A stretch of 64,000 nt of DNA from an uncultured Roseburia sp. (GTDB lineage: Bacteria; Bacillota; Clostridia; Lachnospirales; Lachnospiraceae), in contig UQNW01000005.1 in the NCBI GenBank assembly GCA_900542495.1, positions 1 through 64,000 on the forward strand, in the 5' to 3' direction. The notes under the pieces were generated by a model. That model worked only from the letters and a program-made list of their open reading frames with translations, was not told the origin of the DNA and did not search any database. Both the position numbers and the translations under genes were made by a program. This document shows, one piece after another, positions 17,561 to 26,606 of the stretch. Every line of letters begins with the position of its first letter. Position 1 is the first letter of the stretch.

Positions 17561-19057
17561 CTATAATCCATAATATTGAAATACTTCCTGTGGTGCATCA
17601 TTTTCTGCCATCAGCATTTTTATTTTCGTTAATAAATATTGTTTTTTATCATCATCTTCTATTGGGTTCTTCTGACCCGGATCTGTTGAAAGGTCAAACA
17701 GTAAATTGCTTCCAAATGGCAGGCTATCTACAAATCTCGGATTGACCCTGTCAAAGAATCTGAGGACAGGCATACCTTTTGTAAATACAGTTCCATTTAC
17801 CAGTTCTGCTGTTCCTATTTCTTCCAGTGAAAAGAAACTCTTCATATGAGTTGGCATTAATGTATACTCGTATGTCTGTACAGAAGGATCTGCAACCGCA
17901 TGGAGGAGTACATATCTTCCATCTGTTACTCCAATCGGACCTCCGTGATATCCAAATAAAATACATCTTTCGTTTTCTTTCTGACTGCTTTTCCTTGATA
18001 TACACAATCCTCTCATTGTTTCCGGAACAGCAATGTCAAAATATTCCAGAACAGTAGGTGCGATATCGATTGTCTGTACTAGCTGATCGCTCTTTTCTCC
18101 TTTTCTGTCAGTTCGTGGATCCCATATAAAAAATGGTGTATGAACAAGTTCCTCATAATTAGGCATAGACCCCTTTCCCCACCAATTATGTTCACTGAGG
18201 AAAAATCCATGATCTGTATTCACGATCAGCATTGTGTCTTTCCACAAATCCAGTTCATCCATTTTGTCCAACAGTTTTCCCAGCTGCCTGTCACAAAACA
18301 GAAGCATTGATTCATATTTTTTTCGCATAAGCTGAATCGTTTTTTCATCTTCTGTTACTTTTGCATATGGCGGCCAGTCTGGATTATCCATCTCATCCGG
18401 CGAGAGGAATGCTGACTGATATATTTCTGGCGAATCAAATGGTTCATGTGGATCAAATGTTTCTATCTGCAGGAACCAATTATCATAAGAATGATTCTGT
18501 TCAAGAAATAAAAGACCGTTTTCAAATGTTTTTACCATCGGGTAATCATTTTCATTTTTTATTTTTTTACGGTTTTTCATATTCTGCCAGCCGCCTGCTC
18601 TTCTCATTTCTCTAGCACACCCTGATGTCTGCTCCGGACTCAGCTGCGTTGGTGCAAATTCTCTGTCAGGTGGCATCAGGTCTGCAGCCCATGCATCACT
18701 TTCCTGCCCACGGTAGCACTCCCATGTCGAATATCGATTCTGGTAGGTTGCCCCTCCATCCTGCAAATAATGATAATGGTCTGTTGCAAGATGCGTGTAG
18801 ATTCCATTATTTTTTAAAATCTCAGGCATCGAATCATCAAATGGTTCCAAAGGTCCCCAGCTCCGATGCAGAAAGTTATATCGTCCGGTATGGATTTCTC
18901 TTCGTGCCGGCATACAAGGCAGACTGCCGGCATAACATCTTTCATATTGCGTCGTATGCGAAGCCAGTCTTTCGAAATTTGGAGTTTTTACGCTTCCTCC
19001 ATAGCAGGAAAGCATATCTCTTCTCAATGAATCAAACATTAAAAGTATTGCTTTCAT
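17561..19057 (-). CDS. Cys-type sulfatase
   Basis: A 498-residue S1-family sulfatase with C48-M-P-A-R52 as the formylglycine signature (SLPCMPARREIHTGR). N-terminal metal ligands are in LMFDSLRRDML and the second metal/sulfate site in NTDHGFFLSEHNWWGKG. It is not close to the YidJ-like enzyme or the sulfatase at 26607, which suggests three different sulfate positions or sugars. No signal peptide. First gene of the operon with the NagZ-like GH3 and pgmB, divergent from a ROK regulator with overlapping promoters. Likely substrate: a sulfated amino-sugar or uronic-acid-containing oligosaccharide, by context only. Confidence 0.88.
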   Translation of the reverse strand: MKAILLMFDSLRRDMLSCYGGSVKTPNFERLASHTTQYERCYAGSLPCMPARREIHTGRYNFLHRSWGPLEPFDDSMPEILKNNGIYTHLATDHYHYLQDGGATYQNRYSTWECYRGQESDAWAADLMPPDREFAPTQLSPEQTSGCAREMRRAGGWQNMKNRKKIKNENDYPMVKTFENGLLFLEQNHSYDNWFLQIETFDPHEPFDSPEIYQSAFLSPDEMDNPDWPPYAKVTEDEKTIQLMRKKYESMLLFCDRQLGKLLDKMDELDLWKDTMLIVNTDHGFFLSEHNWWGKGSMPNYEELVHTPFFIWDPRTDRKGEKSDQLVQTIDIAPTVLEYFDIAVPETMRGLCISRKSSQKENERCILFGYHGGPIGVTDGRYVLLHAVADPSVQTYEYTLMPTHMKSFFSLEEIGTAELVNGTVFTKGMPVLRFFDRVNPRFVDSLPFGSNLLFDLSTDPGQKNPIEDDDKKQYLLTKIKMLMAENDAPQEVFQYYGL

Positions 19058-19104
19058 TTTTGTCTCCTTTTTTGTTTTTTAAATTAATTATCTAATTATT
19101 TTAT

Positions 19105-19132
19105 TTGATTATATCACAAGATATGCTATACT
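19105..19132. promoter_or_regulatory. Overlapping divergent promoters, ROK regulator and sulfatase operon
   Basis: On the plus strand, TTGATT (19105-19110) and TATACT (19127-19132) with a 16-base spacer drive the ROK gene. On the minus strand, TATAAT (19108-19113 reversed) serves the sulfatase. The two promoters share the same DNA, so a single bound regulator could control both. AT-rich repeats (AAATTAATTA on the sulfatase side, AAATTAAATAA on the ROK side) flank them and are operator candidates. Confidence 0.55.
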
Positions 19133-19205
19133 AATATAGGGAAAACTCCCAAATTAAATAAAAAAATTTTGTTAAATATGTATCCATTTCCAGGAGGTAA
19201 TTAAT

Positions 19206-20435
19206 ATGCAGGGTGGAAATCTTCCACGAATAAAAATACAAAACCAGTCATCTATCCGTAAGATGATTTATATGCATGGTCCTATTTTACGTTCCGAGAT
19301 TGCTGAAACGCTCGGACTGACTGTACCTACAATTACAACTACCGTTAATAGTCTGATTGAACTTGGAGTTATCGACAATGTAAAAGACTCCTCTCTCAGT
19401 TCCAATACACTTGGAAGAAAAGCATGGCCTATTGATATCGTTCCGGATTCCAGATATTTTATCGGGCTGGAAATGCGCCGTACCTTCCGCCATCTGTGTA
19501 TTGTGAATTATCGCGGACAGATAATTTTTTCCTCTTCTGACAGAACCGTTTATCCTGACTATGAACATAATGTAAAAAGTGTCGGACTTCTTTTAAAAAG
19601 CTGTCTTCAGAATCTTCCGGTTCCGTTAGATAAAATTGCCGGTGTCGGTGTCTCCGCTCCAGGTATTATCGATTCTGATCATGGCGTTTTGCAGGCTCAC
19701 AGAAAATATAACTGGTATGAAAAAAACATTATAAAAGATATTGCTGAAATATCCGGGTATAAAGGATCTATGGTTGCCGGAAATAACGCATACGCAAGAG
19801 CATTAAGTCAGCAGCTTTTCCATCGTGAAACCATACGCGGTTTTTCTTCTTTCGTTTACCTTTTTATTTCAAGTGGAATTGCCTGCCCATTTATTCTCTG
19901 TGATCCAAATACATTAAGTACTGCTATCGGACCAGGAGAGCTTGGATATATGATTCTTCAGCCTGCTGCATATGGAGGAACTGAACCTGCCTCCACACTA
20001 AGTGATCTTTCCGGTGAGCGTGCAATGATCGAACAGTGCTCTGCTTTGGTCAACGAAGGAAAAGCTCCTTATCTGGCATCCCTTTGCAAGGATGAGATTC
20101 CTACACTGTCACAGATTCTCGAAGCACAGGAATTCGGTGAGGAAAGTATTGATTTCGTTGTGAATTCTGCTATTTATCATCTCGCGATCTCTCTTGCGAG
20201 CATTGACAATTTTATCCGTCCAAACGCGCTTCTTGCAGACGCACATATATTCCAATGCAAACGGAATCAGGACACGTTTATTAAAACAATTAACGAATAT
20301 GTATTCCGTCCACAAAGTACGGTTCCAAATATCATATTTATTGATCATAATGAGTTTTCCGGTGCTCTGGGCGGTGCTGCACTTGCTATTAAAAAAGATT
20401 TTGAACAATATCTAAGTACGGAGGTGTCACTATGA
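19206..20435 (+). CDS. ROK family transcriptional regulator
   Basis: A 409-residue ROK repressor. Residues ~29-52 are the winged HTH (RSEIAETLGLTVPTITTTVN); the rest is the ROK sugar-kinase-like fold, with VGVSAPGIID and a LGGAALA-type end. The usual zinc motif C-x-C-G-x-x-G-C after GELGYM is absent, replaced by AAYGGTEPASTLSDL, so it belongs to a zinc-less subgroup. AGGAGGTAATTAAT precedes the ATG. Divergent from the sulfatase-GH3-pgmB operon, it likely represses that operon and perhaps the ABC/sulfatase operon until a sugar binds. Its HTH is nearly identical to that of the ROK gene at 40114. Confidence 0.88.
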   Translation: MQGGNLPRIKIQNQSSIRKMIYMHGPILRSEIAETLGLTVPTITTTVNSLIELGVIDNVKDSSLSSNTLGRKAWPIDIVPDSRYFIGLEMRRTFRHLCIVNYRGQIIFSSSDRTVYPDYEHNVKSVGLLLKSCLQNLPVPLDKIAGVGVSAPGIIDSDHGVLQAHRKYNWYEKNIIKDIAEISGYKGSMVAGNNAYARALSQQLFHRETIRGFSSFVYLFISSGIACPFILCDPNTLSTAIGPGELGYMILQPAAYGGTEPASTLSDLSGERAMIEQCSALVNEGKAPYLASLCKDEIPTLSQILEAQEFGEESIDFVVNSAIYHLAISLASIDNFIRPNALLADAHIFQCKRNQDTFIKTINEYVFRPQSTVPNIIFIDHNEFSGALGGAALAIKKDFEQYLSTEVSL

Positions 20436-20923
20436 AATATTCCTTTATGATTTCTCCTTTTAAATTTTTGATCAGCCTGATCACTGCTGTCTTTTCACTG
20501 ATTCTGGCAATTGCAATGATACCTATTTCTCGACCTGGTTCCTTTGCCTTGTTTTTATTGATTGCGATTTTATTTTTTGTTATTGCTATTATAAACGGTT
20601 CCCGGATCTGCATGGATGAACAAAAAGTATCACGTATGCTGTTTCATTTTACGTTTGAAAGTTATTCCTGGGATGACATTAAAGAAGTCGGCGTAGCAAG
20701 TTCCAAAGTTTTTCAAAATGACGGAAAGGGGAAACATGTCGGTAACCGGTATATTTATTTTTCCAAAACAGTTCTGTCAGAAGACGATCGTTTTGAAATG
20801 ATGCTGCACTGGCCTGTTCGTGATAAGCTTTATATGGAATATAATCCAGAACGCCTTTCAGCTACACAGGTTTTATGGTCCGGAGATATTGAAACTTATA
20901 AAGCAGGGGATTTATTTTTGTAA
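20432..20923 (+). CDS. Small membrane protein with PH-like cytoplasmic part, function unknown
   Basis: 163 residues. Two hydrophobic helices at ~10-30 and ~38-55 are followed by a soluble beta-rich part (SRICMDEQKVSRMLFHF, then ESYSWDDIKEVG) that resembles bacterial PH-like domains found after paired membrane helices. It overlaps the ROK stop by four bases (ATGA), so the two are translationally coupled. I do not recognise a family with certainty. It may sense or scaffold at the membrane for this regulator, but that is a guess. Confidence 0.65.
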   Translation: MKYSFMISPFKFLISLITAVFSLILAIAMIPISRPGSFALFLLIAILFFVIAIINGSRICMDEQKVSRMLFHFTFESYSWDDIKEVGVASSKVFQNDGKGKHVGNRYIYFSKTVLSEDDRFEMMLHWPVRDKLYMEYNPERLSATQVLWSGDIETYKAGDLFL

Positions 20924-20976
20924 AAGCATATATCAGACGCGTCATAGAATTATCAATTTTATTCGTTGACAACTCA

Positions 20977-21040
20977 AATAAATCCCAAGAAGAAAATCGC
21001 TCAACCTTACGGTTGGGCGATTTTCTTCTTGGGATTTATT
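20977..21040. terminator. Very long bidirectional terminator
   Basis: Thirty-base arms (20977-21006 and 21011-21040) pair with one G-U position around the four-base loop TTAC. The inner stem is ATCGCTCAACC against GGTTGGGCGAT. The A/T-rich outer ends provide U-tracts on both strands. It separates the converging ROK unit and the ABC operon. Confidence 0.85.
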
Positions 21041-21055
21041 TCCAAACTTTTATAA

Positions 21056-22003
21056 TTATAACTCATCTACTCTGCAGCATGTTACAAAATGGCCTTTTGA
21101 AATTTCTTTCTGCTGTTGTGGCTGGTGACACTGCTCTTTTGCATAAGGACATCTTGCAGCAAAACGGCATCCCGGTTTAGGATTGATTGGAGAAGTAATC
21201 TCTCCTTTTAAAATCTCACGTTTTGTCTGATGATGGATATCAACTGATGGAATTGCAGACAGCAACGCTTTTGTATATGGATGAACCGGATTGCGGAACA
21301 GTTCTTTTGCTTCACATTTTTCGACTACCTGTCCTAAATACATAACACAGATATCATCAGAAATATGTCTTACAACAGACATATCATGTGTTACAAACAT
21401 ATATGTCAGACCTCTTTCCTGCTGAAGTTTTTTCAGCAGGTTAAGAACCTGTGCCTGAATCGAAACATCCAGTGCAGAAACCGGCTCGTCACAGACAACA
21501 AATTCCGGATTAAGTGCTAATGCCCTTGCAATACCAACTCTCTGTCTTCTTCCACCATCTAATTCATGTGGATACGCCCTGCGAAGTCTCTCATCGATAC
21601 CAACCAGTTCCATAAGGTTTTCCGTTTTTTCTTCTATTTCTTTTTTGGAAAACTTTTTCGATACTATAAGCGGCTCCCGGATCGTGCTGTCAATTGTTTT
21701 TCGTGGATCCAGCGATGAATATGGATCCTGAAAAATAATCTGCATTTTTTCCCGTTCCTCTCTCAAAGCTTTTCCATTCAATCTGGTGATATCATTTCCA
21801 TCCAGCAAAATCTGTCCGGAAGTACTTTCATGCAAATGTATGATTGTTCTTCCCAATGTTGATTTACCACAACCTGACTCTCCAACAACACCAAGGGTTC
21901 TTCCCTTCTCAATCGTGAATGTTACATCATCAACAGCGTGAAGCTGTCCATGAGGGGTTGAAAAATACTTTTTTAAATTTTTAACTTCAATTACAGGTTT
22001 CAT
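21056..22003 (-). CDS. Opp/Dpp-type ABC importer ATPase (F subunit)
   Basis: A 315-residue ATPase with Walker A GESGCGKST, Q-loop IIFQDPYSSLDPR, Walker B FVVCDEP and H-loop VTHD. The C-terminal oligopeptide-transporter extension holds four cysteines (CRFAARCPYAKEQC) typical of a DppF/OppF iron-sulfur-type tail. The signature reads LDGGRRQR instead of LSGGQ; this variant is known in DppF-like proteins. Overlaps the D subunit by four bases and is last in the operon sulfatase-SBP-B-C-D-F. Probably energises uptake of the glycan that the sulfatases process. Confidence 0.88.
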   Translation of the reverse strand: MKPVIEVKNLKKYFSTPHGQLHAVDDVTFTIEKGRTLGVVGESGCGKSTLGRTIIHLHESTSGQILLDGNDITRLNGKALREEREKMQIIFQDPYSSLDPRKTIDSTIREPLIVSKKFSKKEIEEKTENLMELVGIDERLRRAYPHELDGGRRQRVGIARALALNPEFVVCDEPVSALDVSIQAQVLNLLKKLQQERGLTYMFVTHDMSVVRHISDDICVMYLGQVVEKCEAKELFRNPVHPYTKALLSAIPSVDIHHQTKREILKGEITSPINPKPGCRFAARCPYAKEQCHQPQQQKEISKGHFVTCCRVDEL

Positions 22004-23007
22004 TCCTTATTCCCCTCCTGTTTGATTTCGTCGAGTCTGCAGCATCTGCACTGGTGTCCGTCAGCAGTAAGACTCATCTGGATATGACCCTTTTTACATT
22101 CCTCTGTTGCATAACTGCATCTTGGACTGAAAGGACATCCTGTTGGAAGATCTGTAGGATCTGGTGGCAGTCCGTCAATTGGATGGAGCCATTCTTCATC
22201 TTCACTCATACTTGGAATGGAATTAAATAATCCAATCGTGTATGGATGTGATGGATGATCAAAAATCTGTTCTTTTGTACCATATTCCAAAATATTGCCG
22301 GCATATATGACTGCTACGGAATCACATACCTGGGCAACTACTCCCATATCATGTGTGATCAGAAGCATCGCTGTCTGATATTTATCCTGCAATTCTTTAA
22401 TCAGATCCATGACCTGTGCCTGAATTGTAACATCCAGTGCCGTTGTAGGTTCATCTGCTAACAGCAAATCCGGATTGCAAGCCAATGCGATTGCAATTAC
22501 AACTCTCTGCTTCATACCACCGGAAAACTGGTGTGGATATTCCGAATATCTCTCTGCCGGGATTCCTACGATCTCAAGCATTTCCTTTGCACGTTGCTCT
22601 GCATTTACATGACTATCATTGTGTAGTTTTACAACTTCTGCAATCTGATCTCCAACTTTCTGAACCGGATTTAACGCTGTCATAGGATCCTGAAAGATCA
22701 TAGAAACCTTATTTCCACGAATTGCACGCATTTTATTTTCCGGCAGTTCCAGCACATTTTCTCCTTCCAGATAAATTTCTCCTGAAGCAACTTTGCTTCC
22801 AACATCAGGGAGAATGCGGAGAATTGATTTTGCGATCGTTGTTTTTCCTGCTCCGGTTTCACCAACCAGTCCTAATGTCTTTCCCTTTTCAAGATTAAGT
22901 GAAACTCCGTTTACAGCATGTACAATCTGATTTTCAGACTTATATTCAACAACTAAATCTTTAATTGAAAGGAATGGCATATTTATATTTTTATTCTCAT
23001 CTGACAT
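22000..23007 (-). CDS. Opp/Dpp-type ABC importer ATPase (D subunit)
   Basis: 335 residues with Walker A GETGAGKTT, Q-loop MIFQDPMTALNP, the canonical signature FSGGMKQR, Walker B LLLADEPT and H-loop ITHD. The C-terminal cysteine cluster (CPFSPRCSYATEEC) is that of DppD/OppD. Start ATG follows AAAGGGG. Pairs with the F subunit as the heterodimeric motor of this importer. Confidence 0.9.
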   Translation of the reverse strand: MSDENKNINMPFLSIKDLVVEYKSENQIVHAVNGVSLNLEKGKTLGLVGETGAGKTTIAKSILRILPDVGSKVASGEIYLEGENVLELPENKMRAIRGNKVSMIFQDPMTALNPVQKVGDQIAEVVKLHNDSHVNAEQRAKEMLEIVGIPAERYSEYPHQFSGGMKQRVVIAIALACNPDLLLADEPTTALDVTIQAQVMDLIKELQDKYQTAMLLITHDMGVVAQVCDSVAVIYAGNILEYGTKEQIFDHPSHPYTIGLFNSIPSMSEDEEWLHPIDGLPPDPTDLPTGCPFSPRCSYATEECKKGHIQMSLTADGHQCRCCRLDEIKQEGNKE

Positions 23008-23025
23008 ATCACTATCCCCTTTCTA

Positions 23026-23904
23026 CTAATTTTTTAGTTTTGGATCTAACGCATCACGAAGTCCGTCACCAAGTAAGTTTAATGCCAATACTGTAACTGC
23101 AATTGCAAGTCCCGGGAAAATAACCAAATGTGGCGACTGTCTGATAAACTGTCTTGCGGAAGACAGCATTGCACCCCATTCCGGAAGTGGTGGCTGTACT
23201 CCAAGACCAATGAAGGACAAACCTGCTGCCATAGTGATTGTCTGTGCAACACCCATAGTTGCCTGGACAATCAATGGAGAAATACAGTTCGGCAGTAAAT
23301 GGCTGAATATAATTTTTCCTTTTCCACAGTTAATGGATACTGCAGCTTCTACATACTCATTATCCCGTTCCTTCATCATCTGTGCACGAAGCATACGTGC
23401 CATTCCCGAAATACTGCTCACAGATAATGCGATAATTGTGTTAAAAAATCCAGGTCCCAATACAGCTGAAATAACGATCATTAAAAGCATTCCAGGGATT
23501 GCCTGCATAACATCCAGGATTCTCATTAAGATATTATCTATGGCTCCACCAAAAAATCCAGCAATCGCCCCGATCACCATACCGATTGTAGCCGAGATTA
23601 TAACGGCAATAATACCGATTGAGATCGAATAGCGTGCTCCATAAAGAATACGGCTGAAAATATCTCGTCCCATGTCATCGCATCCAAATAAATGCTGCAG
23701 AGAAGGCGTTGCAAAGGAGGATGTCAGATCCATAGCTGCATAATGATATGGTGCTATATAAGGTGCCAATATTGCCAGCAAACATTCTATTACAAGAATA
23801 ATCAAGCCAAGCATTGCTATTTTGTTTTTACTTAACTGTTTCATTACTCTGACAAATTCGCTTTGTTTTTTTCTTTTCTTCAAAGCAGTTTTACTAACAG
23901 ACAT
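23026..23904 (-). CDS. Opp/Dpp-type ABC importer permease (C subunit)
   Basis: 292 residues with a cytoplasmic N-terminus rich in Lys and six membrane helices. The loop EAAVSINCGKGKIIFSHLLPN is the EAA coupling segment that contacts the ATPase. The FGCDDMGRDIFSRILYGAR segment is typical of DppC. Starts inside the end of the B subunit (11-base overlap), showing translational coupling. Confidence 0.9.
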   Translation of the reverse strand: MSVSKTALKKRKKQSEFVRVMKQLSKNKIAMLGLIILVIECLLAILAPYIAPYHYAAMDLTSSFATPSLQHLFGCDDMGRDIFSRILYGARYSISIGIIAVIISATIGMVIGAIAGFFGGAIDNILMRILDVMQAIPGMLLMIVISAVLGPGFFNTIIALSVSSISGMARMLRAQMMKERDNEYVEAAVSINCGKGKIIFSHLLPNCISPLIVQATMGVAQTITMAAGLSFIGLGVQPPLPEWGAMLSSARQFIRQSPHLVIFPGLAIAVTVLALNLLGDGLRDALDPKLKN

Positions 23905-24877
23905 TTGCTTTCACCTTCTTTCTTCTCTTTCCTGATGCAACATATTTTGCTTTAATACGTGGGTCGACAGCTGCATATAACAGATCAATAAGAAGCATCG
24001 CAATACTGAATGCGATTGCCAGAATTATAGATCCACCCTGTACAACCGGATAATCTCTGTTGTTTACAGCACCGATAATATAACTTCCCATTCCAGGAAT
24101 CGTAAAAATTGTTTCAATGATCATTGCACCACCGAGAAGTCTTCCAAATGTTGTTCCCATCATAGTAATAATCGGGATTAATGCATTTTTTAAAGCATGC
24201 TTTGTTACAACAACGCGTTCAGGAACTCCCTTTGCTCTTGCTGTCGTAATATAATCAGCTCTGATAACATCCAACATGGACGATCTAGTCTGTCGTGCAC
24301 AGTTTGCAAGTGCTCCTGCACAGTTGGAAACTGCAGGAAGAATATAATATTTTAAGCCTGCCAATCCAGTTCCAACTCCCATTGCCGGAAGCCAGCCCAG
24401 ATTTACCGAGAATAAAATAATTAACAAAAGTGCCAGCCAGAAGTTTGGAATTGCTACACCGATCAGTGCAAGAATCATTGACAAATGATCCTGCCATTTG
24501 TTCTGATGCGTTGCAGCCATAATTCCAAGCGGAATTCCAAGTCCATAAGCAATAATAAGTGTTACCAGTGCAAGAACCAATGTTCTTGGCATACGCTCTG
24601 CGATAGATGACATAATATCAATGTTGGTGATCCATGAATTTCCCATATCAAAATGAAGAAATACATCACTCATATATTGTGCCAATCTGACAAGAAATGG
24701 CTGATCCAACCCAAGTTCTACCCGTTTTGCAAGCAGGTCAGCCTCCGTTGCTGTTGTTCCAAGAATAATCTCTGCCGGATCTCCCGGACAGAATGTCATC
24801 ATTGTAAAAACTAAAATTGTAACTCCAAGGATAATTGGTATCATCCATAATAAACGTTTCAAAATATATTTGAGCAT
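23894..24877 (-). CDS. Opp/Dpp-type ABC importer permease (B subunit)
   Basis: 327 residues starting MLKYILKRLLWMIPIILGV, the standard DppB first helix, followed by the FCPGDPAEIILG periplasmic segment, six helices and the coupling loop TTARAKGVPERVVVTKHALKN. Forms the channel together with the C subunit. Confidence 0.9.
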   Translation of the reverse strand: MLKYILKRLLWMIPIILGVTILVFTMMTFCPGDPAEIILGTTATEADLLAKRVELGLDQPFLVRLAQYMSDVFLHFDMGNSWITNIDIMSSIAERMPRTLVLALVTLIIAYGLGIPLGIMAATHQNKWQDHLSMILALIGVAIPNFWLALLLIILFSVNLGWLPAMGVGTGLAGLKYYILPAVSNCAGALANCARQTRSSMLDVIRADYITTARAKGVPERVVVTKHALKNALIPIITMMGTTFGRLLGGAMIIETIFTIPGMGSYIIGAVNNRDYPVVQGGSIILAIAFSIAMLLIDLLYAAVDPRIKAKYVASGKRRKKVKANVC

Positions 24878-24933
24878 ATTACATCTCCCATTCGTGTATC
24901 GGGCTGCTGTATCTGCAGCAGCCCTGGTATGAT

Positions 24934-26577
24934 TTAATTACCGCGGATCTGGCATGCTGACGGAACGACGTAACCACTGATTCCACCATCTACCTCTTTT
25001 ACAAGATTTAAATCACTTCTCCAGATAGAGAATACCTGCGGATTTACTAAGCCATATCCATATGCGTGATCTTTGATATAATTGTGAACCTCGTTAATAT
25101 TCTCTGATGTATATCCATCAACTGTCCAGGTTTTGTATAACAGATCTGCAAGTTCCTGGTCATTTCTGCTTGTAGCATCACCAGCCGGATATGCAGCAGG
25201 ATCAAAACGGATTGACCAGAAGTCTGGTAAATAAGATCCTCCAACAGTACCTAATACCATATCATACTGAGTTCCATCCAGACGACTTGCTGTATAAAGT
25301 GCCATATCCACACTATTAAGTTCTACATTTATTCCTATTGCAACAAGATAGTTCTGGATCAGCTGTCCTAATCTTGAGGAAGATGCGCTGGATGTACCTA
25401 AGATTGTGAGTGTTTCTCCGTTATAACCTGATTCCTGCAATAACTGCTGAGCTTTCTCAACGTCATATGTATAATATTCTTCATCTTTCCAGCTTTCGTC
25501 AAATCCGATCAGTCTCGGAGAAGCTACATCATACATCTGCGATCCATAACCAAGGCATAAACCACTTACAAGTCCATCTGCATCGATTGCATAGCAGATT
25601 GCCTGACGGAGTTTTTCGTTATCAGCTACAGCTCTTCCTTCTGCTCCTGAAAAGAATAACTGCCATCCCTGTGGTCCATCCTGAAGGGAAACATTATAAT
25701 CAGAATTATCAACAAACTGTGTTCCTGTTGAAGATGCAATATCAATTGCCATATCGATTTCGCCTGTCTCTAAAGCAATTCCAAGCTGGGAAGCTTCTGT
25801 AATAATTGAATAAGAAACTTTTTTCTGTACTGGTCTGACACATTCCGGAAGATTTGAAATATCCTGCCAGTAATCATCTCTTCTTTCAAAGGAAAGGCTA
25901 GCACTTGGTGTGAATTCTGTGCAGGCATAAGGAGATGTTGTTACTGCAGATGTTCCGAATTCATCAGAGCTGGCTTCAAAAGCTTTTTCAGAAACAATAT
26001 ACGTATCCTGTAAAATTGCTTCGATTGTTCCAACAACATTGGAATTCAGAGTAATTTTAAATGTGTAATCACCGGTCTCTTCAACACTCTGGATTTTTGA
26101 GAAAATAGGTTTTAACGCTCTTGTCATAGATTCGTTGATAAACCATACAACATCAGATGCTGTGATCTGATTTCCTTCGCTGTCTGTAACAGTATCCCAG
26201 ATTTCCACATCATAAGAAAAACCATTATCAGCCGTTTCCCATGATTTTGCAACATATGGCTGAAGTTCCTTATTTTCATCAAGTACTGCAAGTGTTTCAT
26301 ATAACTGGATAAAATATGGGGCATTTCTTGCCGTCTGTGCCCTGAATGGTGTTAATGAATCAATTGCTGTACCAAATCCAACTTTAATCTCATTGTCAGA
26401 AAGTTCCGTTGCAGCTTCTACGTCTTTTCCTACAGCCTCTGTTTTTTGAGGTGCTTCGGTGGATTCCTGTGCAGCACTTCCACTACCTGCTGCTGTGTCC
26501 CCACTGTTTCCGCACCCAGCCAATGCTGAAACTGACATCATTGCCGCTAATACCAATGCCATACATCTCTTTTTCAT
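24934..26577 (-). CDS. ABC substrate-binding lipoprotein, family 5 (DppA/OppA type)
   Basis: A 547-residue lipoprotein: signal peptide MKKRCMALVLAAMMSVSALA with lipobox LAGC, a Ser/Gly/Glu-rich linker, then a family-5 binding protein (FGTAIDSLTPFRAQTARNAP, SYDVEIWDTVTDSEG, RQAICYAIDADGLV). Family 5 binds peptides but also oligosaccharides in several bacteria. Here it lies 29 bases after a sulfatase gene in the same operon, so a sulfated oligosaccharide or glycopeptide is a reasonable ligand. This is inferred from context only. Anchored on the outer face of the membrane. Confidence 0.88.
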   Translation of the reverse strand: MKKRCMALVLAAMMSVSALAGCGNSGDTAAGSGSAAQESTEAPQKTEAVGKDVEAATELSDNEIKVGFGTAIDSLTPFRAQTARNAPYFIQLYETLAVLDENKELQPYVAKSWETADNGFSYDVEIWDTVTDSEGNQITASDVVWFINESMTRALKPIFSKIQSVEETGDYTFKITLNSNVVGTIEAILQDTYIVSEKAFEASSDEFGTSAVTTSPYACTEFTPSASLSFERRDDYWQDISNLPECVRPVQKKVSYSIITEASQLGIALETGEIDMAIDIASSTGTQFVDNSDYNVSLQDGPQGWQLFFSGAEGRAVADNEKLRQAICYAIDADGLVSGLCLGYGSQMYDVASPRLIGFDESWKDEEYYTYDVEKAQQLLQESGYNGETLTILGTSSASSSRLGQLIQNYLVAIGINVELNSVDMALYTASRLDGTQYDMVLGTVGGSYLPDFWSIRFDPAAYPAGDATSRNDQELADLLYKTWTVDGYTSENINEVHNYIKDHAYGYGLVNPQVFSIWRSDLNLVKEVDGGISGYVVPSACQIRGN

Positions 26578-26606
26578 ACTTTTTCTCCTTTTATTTTAAT
26601 TAATTT

